Positions 50,075 to 59,441 of a stretch of DNA of 64,000 nucleotides are shown one piece after another. A program made the translations under genes and the position numbers. The stretch's first letter is position 1. Every line of letters starts with the position of its first letter. Source of the stretch: Blautia glucerasea (GTDB lineage Bacteria > Bacillota > Clostridia > Lachnospirales > Lachnospiraceae); contig NZ_JAJBMO010000011.1 in assembly GCF_020537505.1 (NCBI RefSeq), positions 35,039 to 99,038 of the forward strand, written 5' to 3'. The notes under the pieces were generated by a model, which was not told where the DNA came from, ran no database searches, and saw nothing but the letters and a program-made list of their open reading frames with translations.

Positions 50075-52582
50075 ATGTTTCTTCAAAACAGTCAGAAGAA
50101 GATTGAAGAAGAATTTTTGAAATTAACAGAGAAGCTTGGAGCGGACAGGGAGCCGTTGAAGACAATCTGTGAGAAGCTGGATGGATGTGGAAGAGACCTG
50201 GGGCTGGCGATGAAGTATTTGTATGTGACAGCGCCTTATAGTGATCTGGTGAATTATTCCTTTGAGGATATTCAGGATTTCGCGGGACATGGACTGTTTC
50301 TTTATAATACTTTGGAGCGTGTGAAAGAGCTGCCGGAGGAAATGTTTTTGAATTATATCCTGGATCATAGAGTGAATGAGGAAGAGGTGCTACCTTGCAG
50401 AACTCTTTTCTGGAATGAGTTAAAAGACAGAATTGAAGGAAAAAATGCGAAAGATGCAGCAATAGAGGTAAATTACTGGTGTGCAGAGGAAGCTACTTAT
50501 CATAGCGGGGACGACCGTACACTTCCGGCACTTACAGTGTACAGAAGAGGCTACGGACGTTGCGGCGAGGAGTCTGTTTTTCTGGTAAATGCCCTTCGAA
50601 GTGTGGGAATTCCGGCCAGGCAGGTGTATGTGCCAAGATGGTCCCACTGTGATGACAATCACGCATGGGTGGAGCTTTGGTGCGATGGAAAATGGTATTT
50701 CACAGGAGCCTGCGAGCCGCTTATGATCCTGAATAAGGGCTGGTTTACCAATGCCTCTTCCAGAGCCATGATGGTGCATTCACGCCTGTTTGATCTTTTC
50801 CCGGCAGAGGGGGAGGATGTGATCGGTAAAGAAGGTGCAGCAGTTATGCTGAACCAGACTGCGCGCTATGCTAAGGTGAAAACAGTTTCTGTGAAAGTGC
50901 TGGATAAGACTGGTGCTCCGGTGAAAGGTGCGCAGGTGCAGTTCCAGGTGCTGAATATGGGAGAGTATTTCCCTATTGCAAAGGCTGAGACAGACGAGAA
51001 TGGAACTGTTTCTTTGGTAACTGGTTTGGGAAGCGTAAGAGTTCTGGCGTTCCTTCCGGGAATGGAGGGATTCGCACAGGCAGATCTGGATACCAGAGCG
51101 CTAGGTGAGATTTCCCTGACTCTTACTGGTGAGGCTGTGGAAGCTGAAGATTGGAGAGCAGTAGATGTGATTGCTCCAGTTGACACCCCGGTGAACCCAG
51201 ACATGCCTACCCCGGAGCAGAAAGCCGAGGGAACCAGACGCATGAACGAGGCGAACAAGATCCGCAAAGAAAAGAAAGAGAACTGGGTGAATCCGGAACT
51301 GACCGCTTTTCTTGCAGGTGAAGATGAGAAGGAGCTTCGCCAGGCAATGGTGGATGTGCTTTCAGAGAAGGATCATACAGACTGTGTTTGCAATGTGCTG
51401 GAAGAGCATCTGGAATATGGAAAGGTGTATGCTAAGGAGTACCGAGATCTTGTTTTAAATGCTAATGGCTATAACCTCTATATTAATTACGTGTTAAATC
51501 CCCGTGTGGAAGACGAGCTCCTTCGTCCATACCGAAAAGAAATTCTCTCCTTCTTCACAGACGAGCAGAAAGCCGCTTTCCGTGTAAATCCGGCAGAAAT
51601 CTGGAATTATATTCAGACCCATATCGTCGCTTACCCGGACAACGAGCGTGAAACCGTAATGGAAACTCCATATGAATGCCTGGTATCCGGCATTGGTACC
51701 CAGCGTTCCCAGAAGGTACTTTTCGTGGCAATTGCCCGGACGCTGGGAATCCCGGCAAGATTGAACCCGGATAATAAGGTAATGGAATATTGGGCAATGG
51801 ATCATTTCGTTCCCGTTTTGAAACAGCAGGAGGGCGGCGCAGTTCTCATACTGAAAAAAGAGGCAGATGCTGTATGGAACTACTATCAGAACTGGACAAT
51901 GGGACGTCTGGTTGGAAATGAGTATGTTTCCCTGAATCTTACAGGCAGAAGCTGGGAAGGGGACACTTTGGAGCTTGCACTGATTCTGGGAACCTACCGG
52001 ATCATCACCACCAACCGTCTTCCAAACGGAAATCAGTTTGCCTGGGAGAAAACGTTTATTATAAAAGAAGGTGAGAAGCTGGAAGAAACCCTGCATCTTC
52101 GTGAAGCCCAGCTTGGGGATATGCTGGAGCGCATTTCTCTGCCAGAATTCAAGGTGAAAGATGCTGATGGAAACCAGGTAACCTGCGCTGATTTAACCAA
52201 AGGCGGCAAGAAAATCCTCATGTGGCTGGAAGAGAGCCAGGAGCCTACGGAGCATATTTTGAATGAAATGCTGGAACATGCAGAAAAATTCCATAAATTT
52301 GAAAATTCCATTTCCTTTATGATCCGTACCCAGGAAGCCAAACAGGATCCGCTTTTGGCAAAAGTACTGAAGATATTCCCGAATGTTTCTGTCTATTACG
52401 ATTCCTTTGAGGAAAACATCGAGCTTCTGGGACGAAGAATGTATGTTGATCCGGACAAGCTTCCGCTGATCCTGGTAACAAATGGCGAGTCTGTAGGGAT
52501 TTATGCAACCAGCGGATATAATGTAGGAACTGGCGATATGCTGATCCGTATTATGGAAGAAGTGCCGGAGGTGCAAGTATGA
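50075..52582 (+). CDS. Double transglutaminase-fold protein, 835 aa (second fold inactive)
   Basis: The first transglutaminase/PNGase-like core has C163 (YGRCGEES), H196 (DDNHAWVEL) and an acidic residue in GACEP (214). A carboxypeptidase-regulatory or Ig-like beta domain follows (about 265-350). A second core near 545-600 repeats the pattern (GTQRSQKVLFVAIARTLGIPAR, MDHFVPV), but the cysteine position is occupied by Gln. The last 150 residues look thioredoxin-like. No signal peptide, so cytoplasmic. It overlaps the M28 peptidase by 4 bases. Likely a peptide- or glycopeptide-processing enzyme; substrate unknown. Confidence 0.78.
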   Translation: MFLQNSQKKIEEEFLKLTEKLGADREPLKTICEKLDGCGRDLGLAMKYLYVTAPYSDLVNYSFEDIQDFAGHGLFLYNTLERVKELPEEMFLNYILDHRVNEEEVLPCRTLFWNELKDRIEGKNAKDAAIEVNYWCAEEATYHSGDDRTLPALTVYRRGYGRCGEESVFLVNALRSVGIPARQVYVPRWSHCDDNHAWVELWCDGKWYFTGACEPLMILNKGWFTNASSRAMMVHSRLFDLFPAEGEDVIGKEGAAVMLNQTARYAKVKTVSVKVLDKTGAPVKGAQVQFQVLNMGEYFPIAKAETDENGTVSLVTGLGSVRVLAFLPGMEGFAQADLDTRALGEISLTLTGEAVEAEDWRAVDVIAPVDTPVNPDMPTPEQKAEGTRRMNEANKIRKEKKENWVNPELTAFLAGEDEKELRQAMVDVLSEKDHTDCVCNVLEEHLEYGKVYAKEYRDLVLNANGYNLYINYVLNPRVEDELLRPYRKEILSFFTDEQKAAFRVNPAEIWNYIQTHIVAYPDNERETVMETPYECLVSGIGTQRSQKVLFVAIARTLGIPARLNPDNKVMEYWAMDHFVPVLKQQEGGAVLILKKEADAVWNYYQNWTMGRLVGNEYVSLNLTGRSWEGDTLELALILGTYRIITTNRLPNGNQFAWEKTFIIKEGEKLEETLHLREAQLGDMLERISLPEFKVKDADGNQVTCADLTKGGKKILMWLEESQEPTEHILNEMLEHAEKFHKFENSISFMIRTQEAKQDPLLAKVLKIFPNVSVYYDSFEENIELLGRRMYVDPDKLPLILVTNGESVGIYATSGYNVGTGDMLIRIMEEVPEVQV

Positions 52583-53841
52583 GTAAATACACAGAAATTC
52601 ACCCAGATGGACAACGCGCATACCAGTTTGTAGCTGACACGGCATACGTCCGTGAATCCGGCACAAAGGGTGAGCACAAAGCAGCAGAATACATTCTGAA
52701 AGAAGTAGAGCAGGCTTCTGCCCAGCCAGGAAGGTCCGCCTACATCCAGACACCCCGCATGGAATTTTTCCAGTGTCCGGATTTTCAGCAGAAAAAGGCA
52801 GAGCTGGTAATCTGCCAGCCTTATGAGAAGGCTTATCCGGTGCGTGCCTACCTGAATGGCGCCTGTACCCCGGAGGAAGGCATTACCGCACCATTTCTCT
52901 TCGTGGGAAAGGGCGACGACATCAGTCTTTCCAAGGCAAAAGGGGCAGTTGTGCTGGTCTGCGATCCTATTCGTGAAGATATGATAAATAAAATAAAAGC
53001 AGCAGGTGCACTTGGCTTTGTAACCGTATGCGGCACGCCACTGGATCAGGGGGAAGCCCGGATTCCCACCCAGTACCGCCGCAAGGCAGGTGATCTTCCA
53101 GGCGCATCTGTCCATTATCTGGATGCAGTGGAAATCGTGGAGAAACAGGCTTCCCAGTGCTGCCTGAACATTCAGCAGAGCGAGATTTCCCGCAATTCCG
53201 CCAATGTGGCAGTACGCATTCTGGGAACTGATTTTCCAGAAGAAATTGTTACAGTAACAGCTCACTATGATTCTGTTCCGGAAGGCCCTGGCGCATATGA
53301 CAATATGTCCGGCGGAGCCATGGTGATGGAAGCTTTCCATCATTTCGCAGAGCACAGACCAGCCAGAACCATGGAGTTCATCTGGTTTGGCTCCGAGGAA
53401 AAAGGTCTGGTTGGAAGCCAGAATTATGTGAAATCCCATGAGGGAGAAATGAGCAGCCATGTGTTTAATCTGAACGTAGACCTGGCAGGGCAGCTCCTGG
53501 GCGGAAATGTACTGGGAGTCACCGCTGATCCTACGGTTTGCGTAGAACTGAAGAATCTTATGGAAGAGAACCAGCTTGGTGTTACCATTAAAAATCAGGT
53601 CTGGGCCAGCGATTCTAATACTTTCGCATGGAAAGGTGTGCCAGCGCTTACCTTAAACCGTGACGGCTTTGGCATGCATACAAGACACGATACAGTAGAA
53701 TATATATCCCCTCGCGCACTGGAAGAAGGGGCGAAAACTCTCTGCACAGCAGCTGCATGGGTGGCAAACGAGCCAGAGCTTTCCTTTGAACGGGAAATTC
53801 CAGAGGATATGAAGCGGGAGTTGGAAAAATATTTTGCCTGA
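52579..53841 (+). CDS. M28 family metallopeptidase with PA-type insert, 420 aa
   Basis: Zinc ligands are visible as H and D in VTAHYDSVPEGPGAYDNMSGG, the Glu pair in FGSEEKGLVGS, Asp in NLNVDLAG, and a C-terminal His in MHTRHDTVEY. A protease-associated-like domain (about 90-190) precedes the catalytic part. No signal peptide, so an intracellular aminopeptidase, probably degrading imported peptides. Start codon overlaps the preceding stop (ATGA). Confidence 0.88.
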   Translation: MSKYTEIHPDGQRAYQFVADTAYVRESGTKGEHKAAEYILKEVEQASAQPGRSAYIQTPRMEFFQCPDFQQKKAELVICQPYEKAYPVRAYLNGACTPEEGITAPFLFVGKGDDISLSKAKGAVVLVCDPIREDMINKIKAAGALGFVTVCGTPLDQGEARIPTQYRRKAGDLPGASVHYLDAVEIVEKQASQCCLNIQQSEISRNSANVAVRILGTDFPEEIVTVTAHYDSVPEGPGAYDNMSGGAMVMEAFHHFAEHRPARTMEFIWFGSEEKGLVGSQNYVKSHEGEMSSHVFNLNVDLAGQLLGGNVLGVTADPTVCVELKNLMEENQLGVTIKNQVWASDSNTFAWKGVPALTLNRDGFGMHTRHDTVEYISPRALEEGAKTLCTAAAWVANEPELSFEREIPEDMKRELEKYFA

Positions 53842-53905
53842 TGATAAAATTCTGAAATATAATTTCACAGAGATATGGGCGATTATGTAAATTTATCCGT
53901 AACTA

Positions 53906-54030
53906 TTCCGTCAGGTGTTTTTGGTGAACAAAGTTCACAGAAAACCCGAGGATTGTGGCGAGAAATCATGCAAAGCATGAGTTCTGTGCATTGCGGAGCG
54001 TGTAGCTGTGAAGGCACTGAACAGTTACAT
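53906..54030. repeat. MITE-like repeat, second long copy lacking its left end
   Basis: It matches 38274-38398 over most of its length (GGTGTTTTT, GTGAACAAAGTTCACAG, AAACCCGAG and TTCTGTGCAT are shared). The right terminal repeat (TGAACAGTTACA) is present; the left is largely missing. Confidence 0.65.
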
Positions 54031-54123
54031 TTTTTCTTTTAAAAGATGTCTGTTGGCGAGTATTTATGAGCGAAATTGCTGGCAGATGTCTGAAAGAATT
54101 TTTACAGGAAAGGACATTACAAA

Positions 54124-55446
54124 ATGAACAAAGTAATCGAAGAAAGAACAAAACGTACCGAATGGTACCGTGACGCCCGTTTCGGTATGTTTATTCACTG
54201 GGGACTTTATGCAATCCCCGCCAGAGGAGAATGGGTGCGCAGTGTGGAGCAGATCCCACATGAGGACTACTGCCATCTTACCGAAGAGTTCACAGCTGAG
54301 AACTACAATCCAAGAGAATGGGCGCGTCTTGCGAAAAAGGCAGGCATGAAATACGCTGTGCTTACAGCCAAACACCACGACGGCTTCTGCCTTTTTGACA
54401 CCAAACTGACTGACTATAATTCCATGAACGCAGCCTGCCACAAAGACCTGGTAAAAGAGTTCCTGGAGGCATTCCGTGCGGAAGGAATCAAAGTCGGCCT
54501 GTATTTTTCCATTATAGACTGGCGCCACCCGGATTTCCCTCACTACAGTGATATGCATCATCCAATGCGCAATCATCCGGAATGCTCCAATGAAAACCGC
54601 GATTTCGACCGTTATCTGGAATTTATGTTTGGGCAGATCAAAGAGCTTCTTACCAATTATGGTAAGCTGGATCTGATGTGGTTCGACTTCTCCTATGGCG
54701 ATATGAAGTGCGACAAATGGAAAGCCCAGGAGCTGATTTCCATGGTGCGTTCCATCCAGCCCTGGCTGATTATTGATAACCGTCTGGAGGGCAGTGCTGA
54801 GGACTCCGGTTCTATCCTTACAGCAAATCCTACCGAATATTCCGGCGATTTCGCATCTCCGGAGCAGATGATCCCGCCAGCAGGAATCCGCAATGAGCTT
54901 GGTGATCCGGTACCATGGGAAGCCTGCCTGACCCTGAATAACAATTGGGGCTATTCCTCCAGTGACCGTCATTATAAATCAGCTGAAATGGTCATCCACA
55001 TGCTGGTTGAGTGTGTCAGCAAGGGCGGAAACCTGCTCCTGAATGTGGGCCCTGACGCAAAAGGCCGTATTCCGAAGGAATCTGTGAAGATTCTGGAAGA
55101 AGTAGGGGAGTGGATGGATGAGAATTCCAAGAGTATCTACGGCTGCGGCTACGCTGAGATTGATAAACCGGAATGGGGCCGTTACACCCGCAACGGAAAT
55201 AAGATTTATGCCCACGTTATGGAATCTCAGGCAGGAGCAATCCCTCTTACCGGAATTCACGGTAAGATCAAAAAACTCCGCCGTCTTTCCGACAATTCCG
55301 AGGTAAAGCTTACGGATTACTGGAACCTGAAGGAATACTCCCAGAATCAGTTCTTTTTCCTCAACGCTGACACCTGCGACAGCTACCCCCTGCCTGACAG
55401 CCGTGACACTGTTGTGGAAGTAACATTGGAAGAAACTGAAGAATAA
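54124..55446 (+). CDS. Alpha-L-fucosidase, GH29
   Basis: 440 aa. RTEWYRDARFGMFIHWGLYAIPARGEW, the AKKAGMKYAVLTAKHHDGFCLF block and the nucleophile region LDLMWFDFSYGD (catalytic Asp) identify GH29; the C-terminal 80 residues are a small beta domain. No signal peptide, so it acts on imported fucosides or glycopeptides. It stands alone after the MITE-like repeat but in the same direction as the peptidase genes. Confidence 0.92.
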   Translation: MNKVIEERTKRTEWYRDARFGMFIHWGLYAIPARGEWVRSVEQIPHEDYCHLTEEFTAENYNPREWARLAKKAGMKYAVLTAKHHDGFCLFDTKLTDYNSMNAACHKDLVKEFLEAFRAEGIKVGLYFSIIDWRHPDFPHYSDMHHPMRNHPECSNENRDFDRYLEFMFGQIKELLTNYGKLDLMWFDFSYGDMKCDKWKAQELISMVRSIQPWLIIDNRLEGSAEDSGSILTANPTEYSGDFASPEQMIPPAGIRNELGDPVPWEACLTLNNNWGYSSSDRHYKSAEMVIHMLVECVSKGGNLLLNVGPDAKGRIPKESVKILEEVGEWMDENSKSIYGCGYAEIDKPEWGRYTRNGNKIYAHVMESQAGAIPLTGIHGKIKKLRRLSDNSEVKLTDYWNLKEYSQNQFFFLNADTCDSYPLPDSRDTVVEVTLEETEE

Positions 55447-55477
55447 ACAGAGAAAAAGTGGAACTTGGAGCCAAATA

Positions 55478-55600
55478 AGTAGACCTTGAAGTCACCAAAA
55501 TAGACATATAAACCCAAATGTGGATATTTAGGCTACAAAAGAGAAGCTTGAAGTCATCAAAATGGATATTCAAACCACAAAGATGGACATTGAGTTATTA
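55478..55600. repeat. Imperfect tandem repeats after the fucosidase
   Basis: CTTGAAGTCACCAAAATAGA and CTTGAAGTCATCAAAATGGA occur about 66 bases apart, each followed by an ATAT(T/A)AAACC-like segment. No gene is visible. Confidence 0.4.
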
Positions 55601-55658
55601 GCAAAAAAGAGAGACAGTGCACACATATGCCCTGCCTCTCTACTTTTTTAGAAATCCC

Positions 55659-56220
55659 TTATTTCATAACTTTCTCCAGCACTTCCATCATTCTCCGTGC
55701 AGCTTCTCTCAGCTTCTCCAGAGAGTTTGCATAAGAAATTCGAACATATCCCTCTCCACTGTTTCCAAAAGCAGTACCAGGAGTCATGGTTACATAGCAC
55801 TCCTTCAGGATATACTTGCAGAACTCATCCGAAGTCATTCCTGTCTTTTTGATGTTCACGAACATGTAGAAGGCACTGTCCGGTTTCTGGCAGCTGCAGC
55901 CAGGAATCTGGTTGACGGCTTCGTAGATGAAATCCCTTCTGCGCTCATATTCTGCCACCATCTCAGCGGAAGGAGTATCATCTCCCTGAAGGGCAGCCAC
56001 AGCAGCAGCCTGAACGAAGGAGTCGGGACAGGAAATGCTGTAAAAGCTAAGCCATATTTTTTCTTATATTCATCCCCAACTGCTTTACGGATGTCCTCGT
56101 AACCAATAACCGATCCATAATAGACTTTTTCAGCGTCCAGGGCCTCCTTTGCAGCCTCACAGATGTGTTTTGGAGTATCAAAATCAGGCTCGCCAATCTC
56201 AAGGTGAATAGCTGCCTGTT
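55659..56220 (-). pseudogene. Class I aminotransferase with internal and N-terminal deletions
   Basis: Minus strand 56220-56045 encodes the N-terminal part (AAIHLEIGEPDFDTPKHICE to VIGYEDIRKAVGDEYKKKYG). From about 56038 to 55659, in another frame, it encodes the C-terminal part (CPDSFVQAAAVAALQGDD to LREAARRMMEVLEKVMK). The middle of the enzyme with the PLP lysine is missing, and the first 25 or so residues are replaced by the end of the AEC gene. Confidence 0.8.
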
Positions 56221-57148
56221 ATGCAATATGCAGGATCGTAAACACCAGCGGAATTGAAACCAGGGAAAACAGGGTGGTGATAAACACGCCCTTCGTGGCC
56301 AGCACCTGGTCTTTTTTATACTGGGTAGCAAAAAGAACCACCGTATTGCCTACCGGCATGCTCAAAAGCACAAAGATAATTCCGCGGATATAAGCATCTG
56401 ATATGGTCAGACAAAGGAGAGGCCAGATCAGAATCGGCACCAGCAGCTGCTTCAGTGCCGTAAAAATATAAATTTTCCAGTCGTTAAACATCTCTCTAAA
56501 AGGCATTCCCGCCAGATTTGCCCCGATCAGCAGCATAGCAAGCGGAGAGGTAAGTCCGCCGATACTTCCAATAGCGCCCGTCACAGGGGCTGGTACCTGA
56601 ACCGGGAAAAAGTACAAAAGCAGGGCCAGGATGGAACCGATCATTCCTGGATTCAGGATCGCTTTCAGACTCAGTCCGCTTTTTTTCCCGGAACCGTAGT
56701 GCATCATCCATACGCCAATGGAATAGGCGCTCAGGTTAAAAAGAATGTTCAGCACTGCCGCATAGAGCAAAGCCTGTTCTCCATATAAAGCTGTGATCAT
56801 GGGAAAACCCATAAATCCCACGTTGGAGTAAGTATTCATAAAAGCGTACACACCCTGCTGGTTCTGGGGCAGGTGAAGAAGCCGGACTGCGGAGAAGCTG
56901 ACCAGGGGAAGCAGAAGGTAGACGACCAGGGATACGAGGAAAACGGTGATAACCCGGCTGGAATCATCGGCCTCCGTTCTTGTAAGAACCGAATTCAGGA
57001 TGATCAGGGGCATGGTCACATTTACCATCAGTCTGGTCAAATGGGAATCTACCTCGGGGTTGAGGATCCCTAGCTTAAATAAACCATATCCGCAGAACAT
57101 GATGAGAAATAATTGGATCATCTGGGCAATTAAAACGTGGATATCCAT
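56219..57148 (-). CDS. AEC-family (auxin efflux carrier type) transporter, 309 aa
   Basis: Ten membrane segments; GYGLFKLGILNPEVDSHLTRLMVNVTMPLIILNSV and AFMNTYSNVGFMGFPMITALYG are typical of malonate/auxin-efflux-type carriers. GGAGGG precedes the ATG. Its last codon meets the decayed aminotransferase, so the 3' end is at a deletion junction; the final residues (VFTILHIA) look normal. Substrate unknown, perhaps a small organic acid. Confidence 0.88.
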   Translation of the reverse strand: MDIHVLIAQMIQLFLIMFCGYGLFKLGILNPEVDSHLTRLMVNVTMPLIILNSVLTRTEADDSSRVITVFLVSLVVYLLLPLVSFSAVRLLHLPQNQQGVYAFMNTYSNVGFMGFPMITALYGEQALLYAAVLNILFNLSAYSIGVWMMHYGSGKKSGLSLKAILNPGMIGSILALLLYFFPVQVPAPVTGAIGSIGGLTSPLAMLLIGANLAGMPFREMFNDWKIYIFTALKQLLVPILIWPLLCLTISDAYIRGIIFVLLSMPVGNTVVLFATQYKKDQVLATKGVFITTLFSLVSIPLVFTILHIA

Positions 57149-57254
57149 AATAAGGACCCTCCTTCTGTACGATACTTAGCAACTATTTTGCAGCTTGCAT
57201 TCGGCGTAGTGCATCATTGTGAAAATGTGGAGCTGTTACCATAACTAATTGTAT

Positions 57255-57640
57255 TTACTGATAGAAAATAGATTTACAGGATGCTGTTTTGGGTATTTCC
57301 ATCAACAGGAAATCTACCGCATTCTCTGTAGAAGTCCGAACCAGCTCCCTTGCTGCTTCATCTGTGGAAAAGCTTACATGGGCTGTATAGACTACATTTT
57401 CCATCTGGCAAAGCTCTGCGAAAACCGGATTATCTGGATACCTGCCTTTGAAATCTTTTCGGACGATATCATCTTCCCCTTCGTATACGTTGAAGGCAAA
57501 GGCAGATAACTTACCGCTTTTCAGGCTGTCCAGAACAGCTGCGGCAACACCGGCAATATTTCCGACGCCAAGTGTGGAGGCCAGGGCGGAGCAAACGGCT
57601 GCAAGGGAACTGATCCCTTTTTCAGAACCTAATTTCCTCC
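57255..57640 (-). pseudogene. Chimeric remnant: AGCS symporter fragment fused to 2-hydroxyacid dehydrogenase C-terminus
   Basis: Minus strand 57640-57545 reads GSEKGISSLAAVCSALAS and then GVGNIAGVA, the hallmark of sodium:alanine symporters. It then runs in frame into AVLDSLKSGKLSAFAFNVYEGEDD and ENVVYTAHVSFSTDEAARELV, the C-terminus of D-isomer 2-hydroxyacid dehydrogenases, stopping at 57255. Neither part can be functional. Sequence between 57149 and 57254 has no gene. Confidence 0.72.
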
Positions 57641-57742
57641 TCGATGTAGATTAGCAATCGAAGTGTTCAGGCCTGTTTCGTACGATTCCTGTTTATCTTG
57701 GTATTTAGGCTATCACATAATATAGTGGAAAACAAGTTGTGG

Positions 57743-58090
57743 TTAGCTATGTTTATCTATTGCCAGAAAAAATGGAATACCATAGTTTTTCACAATATAA
57801 AAAGAACCCCGGAAATGAATATTCCGAAGCTCCTTTTTGGGGGATATTCTGTCAGCCAGCCTTTTGTATAAAAATTTTGCTAATTCAAACATTCCAGAAA
57901 TTCCCCTTCCGGCGTCTGTAACCTGGACGCCATGTTTATTTCGGGAAAAAATAGTGATTCCCAATTCTATTTCCAGCTTCTTCACTTCATTGGAAAGAGT
58001 AGGCTGTGTAATGTACAGAACCTGACTGGCCCTGGAAAAGCTGCCTTGCTCTGCAATCATGACCACGTATTTCATTTGCTGCAGATTTGT
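57743..58090 (-). pseudogene. LysR-type regulator fragment without start codon
   Basis: NLQQMKYVVMIAEQGSFSRA and the following helix-turn-helix (LYITQPTLSNEVKKLEIELGITIFSRNKHGVQVT) are a LysR DNA-binding domain. The codon before NLQQ, where the family has ATG, is ACA, and the effector domain is absent; the frame ends in unrelated sequence at 57743. An internal ATG (58075) could give a short product, probably non-functional. Confidence 0.75.
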
Positions 58091-58264
58091 GCCTGTCCCT
58101 TCTTTGGTTATCGTAAATAAGATAAAATATTCTGTACTTCCAGCGAGCTGTCTTAGTATTCTTAAAAGGCTCGTTGTTCACGAAATAAAAAAGCGAAGAG
58201 GCAAACTCTCTGTCTGCCTCTTCGCATATTCGAATCATAGCATATTCAAAAAGAAAATACAAGC

Positions 58265-59440
58265 CTATTTTTTATTCTTCCAAACACTTCGCGCCACCAT
58301 ACAGATGAGAATCGTAATTACCATATCCGGCAGTGTATTTCCCACAGGAATATCAATTCTCATTAAAATTCGGTACAGAACAAATCCGATCACCCAGATC
58401 ACCGCATTCGTGATGTCAACCGACTCGCCCAGGCTGTCGGTACGTTTCAGCAGGAAGAAGTCTGCAATCTGAATGGCGATCATCGGTGCAAATACAGATC
58501 CGATGAGATACAGGAAATCGGTAATGTTGTCCATTGGATATACAATTGCAGCAATTGTTCCGATGATGGTTACAGCAATTGCGGCATATTTTCCATTTAT
58601 TTTGGAAAATACCGATTCAGATGAAATTCCGGCGGAGTAAGCATCCAGGAATGTGGTGGTAACAGTGGAAAATACAATGATCAGAAGACCTGCAATTCCA
58701 AGTCCGGCCTTCACCATAATCTGGGCAATATCGGATTCACCGGTATAAATAGCGGCGCCCATACCGATTACATACATCCAGCAGCTTACCAGGCCGTAGA
58801 CAACGGAGCTGACAGCGGTTGCTTTCACTGGCTCCTTCGCCTCGCGGGTATAGTCGCTGATCAGCGGCAGCCAGGACAGTGGCATTGCCACGGAAAGCTC
58901 AACCGCTGCGCCGAAGGACATGGCTTCCCCGCCAATGGCAAGCGCAGTTCCGCCATCAAAGAAGATCAGCTTGCAGAGCACCAGTGTGAGGATAAAAAGT
59001 GCTGCCATAGCGATGGTGTTGATTTTCCCAAGGTTGGTGATGCCAATAAAAATCCACAGTACGATCAGTGCACCAATTACCAGACACCATACCCAGCTTC
59101 CGGTATGTAACACGCCGTCTGCAGCCAGTGCTCCGTCGTAGATCATAATGGCAGTCCAGCCAACCAGCTGGAGCACGTTCAGGAAGGAGAAGAAGATTCC
59201 GCCCTTTTCCCCGAAGCTCATTTTTACAGTTTCCATGGCGCTGCGGCGTGTTTTTCCGCCTATGACTCCGGCTAGGAAAAGCATGGTGCAGCCGATAAGA
59301 TGTCCGATAATAATGGCAAGAAGGCCTTTTTGGAAGCCCAGCGGGGCAAAGTAAGTTCCAGTGAGGATTTCCGCCAGGGAAACACCTGCGCCGAACCAGA
59401 TCAGGCCGTTTTCGAAGATGGAGGTACGTTTTTCGGTCAT
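58265..59440 (-). CDS. cytX: Putative hydroxymethylpyrimidine transporter CytX
   Basis: 391 aa, about twelve membrane segments of the NCS1/cytosine permease type (FENGLIWFGAGVSLAEILTGT, AMPLSWLPLISDYTREAKEP). It starts 1 base after the thiD stop and sits behind a TPP riboswitch, the hallmark of CytX. It imports the thiamine pyrimidine precursor for ThiD. GGAGG precedes the ATG at 59440; the longer frame to 59719 overlaps thiD and is rejected. Confidence 0.92.
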   Translation of the reverse strand: MTEKRTSIFENGLIWFGAGVSLAEILTGTYFAPLGFQKGLLAIIIGHLIGCTMLFLAGVIGGKTRRSAMETVKMSFGEKGGIFFSFLNVLQLVGWTAIMIYDGALAADGVLHTGSWVWCLVIGALIVLWIFIGITNLGKINTIAMAALFILTLVLCKLIFFDGGTALAIGGEAMSFGAAVELSVAMPLSWLPLISDYTREAKEPVKATAVSSVVYGLVSCWMYVIGMGAAIYTGESDIAQIMVKAGLGIAGLLIIVFSTVTTTFLDAYSAGISSESVFSKINGKYAAIAVTIIGTIAAIVYPMDNITDFLYLIGSVFAPMIAIQIADFFLLKRTDSLGESVDITNAVIWVIGFVLYRILMRIDIPVGNTLPDMVITILICMVARSVWKNKK

Positions 59441-59441
59441 G

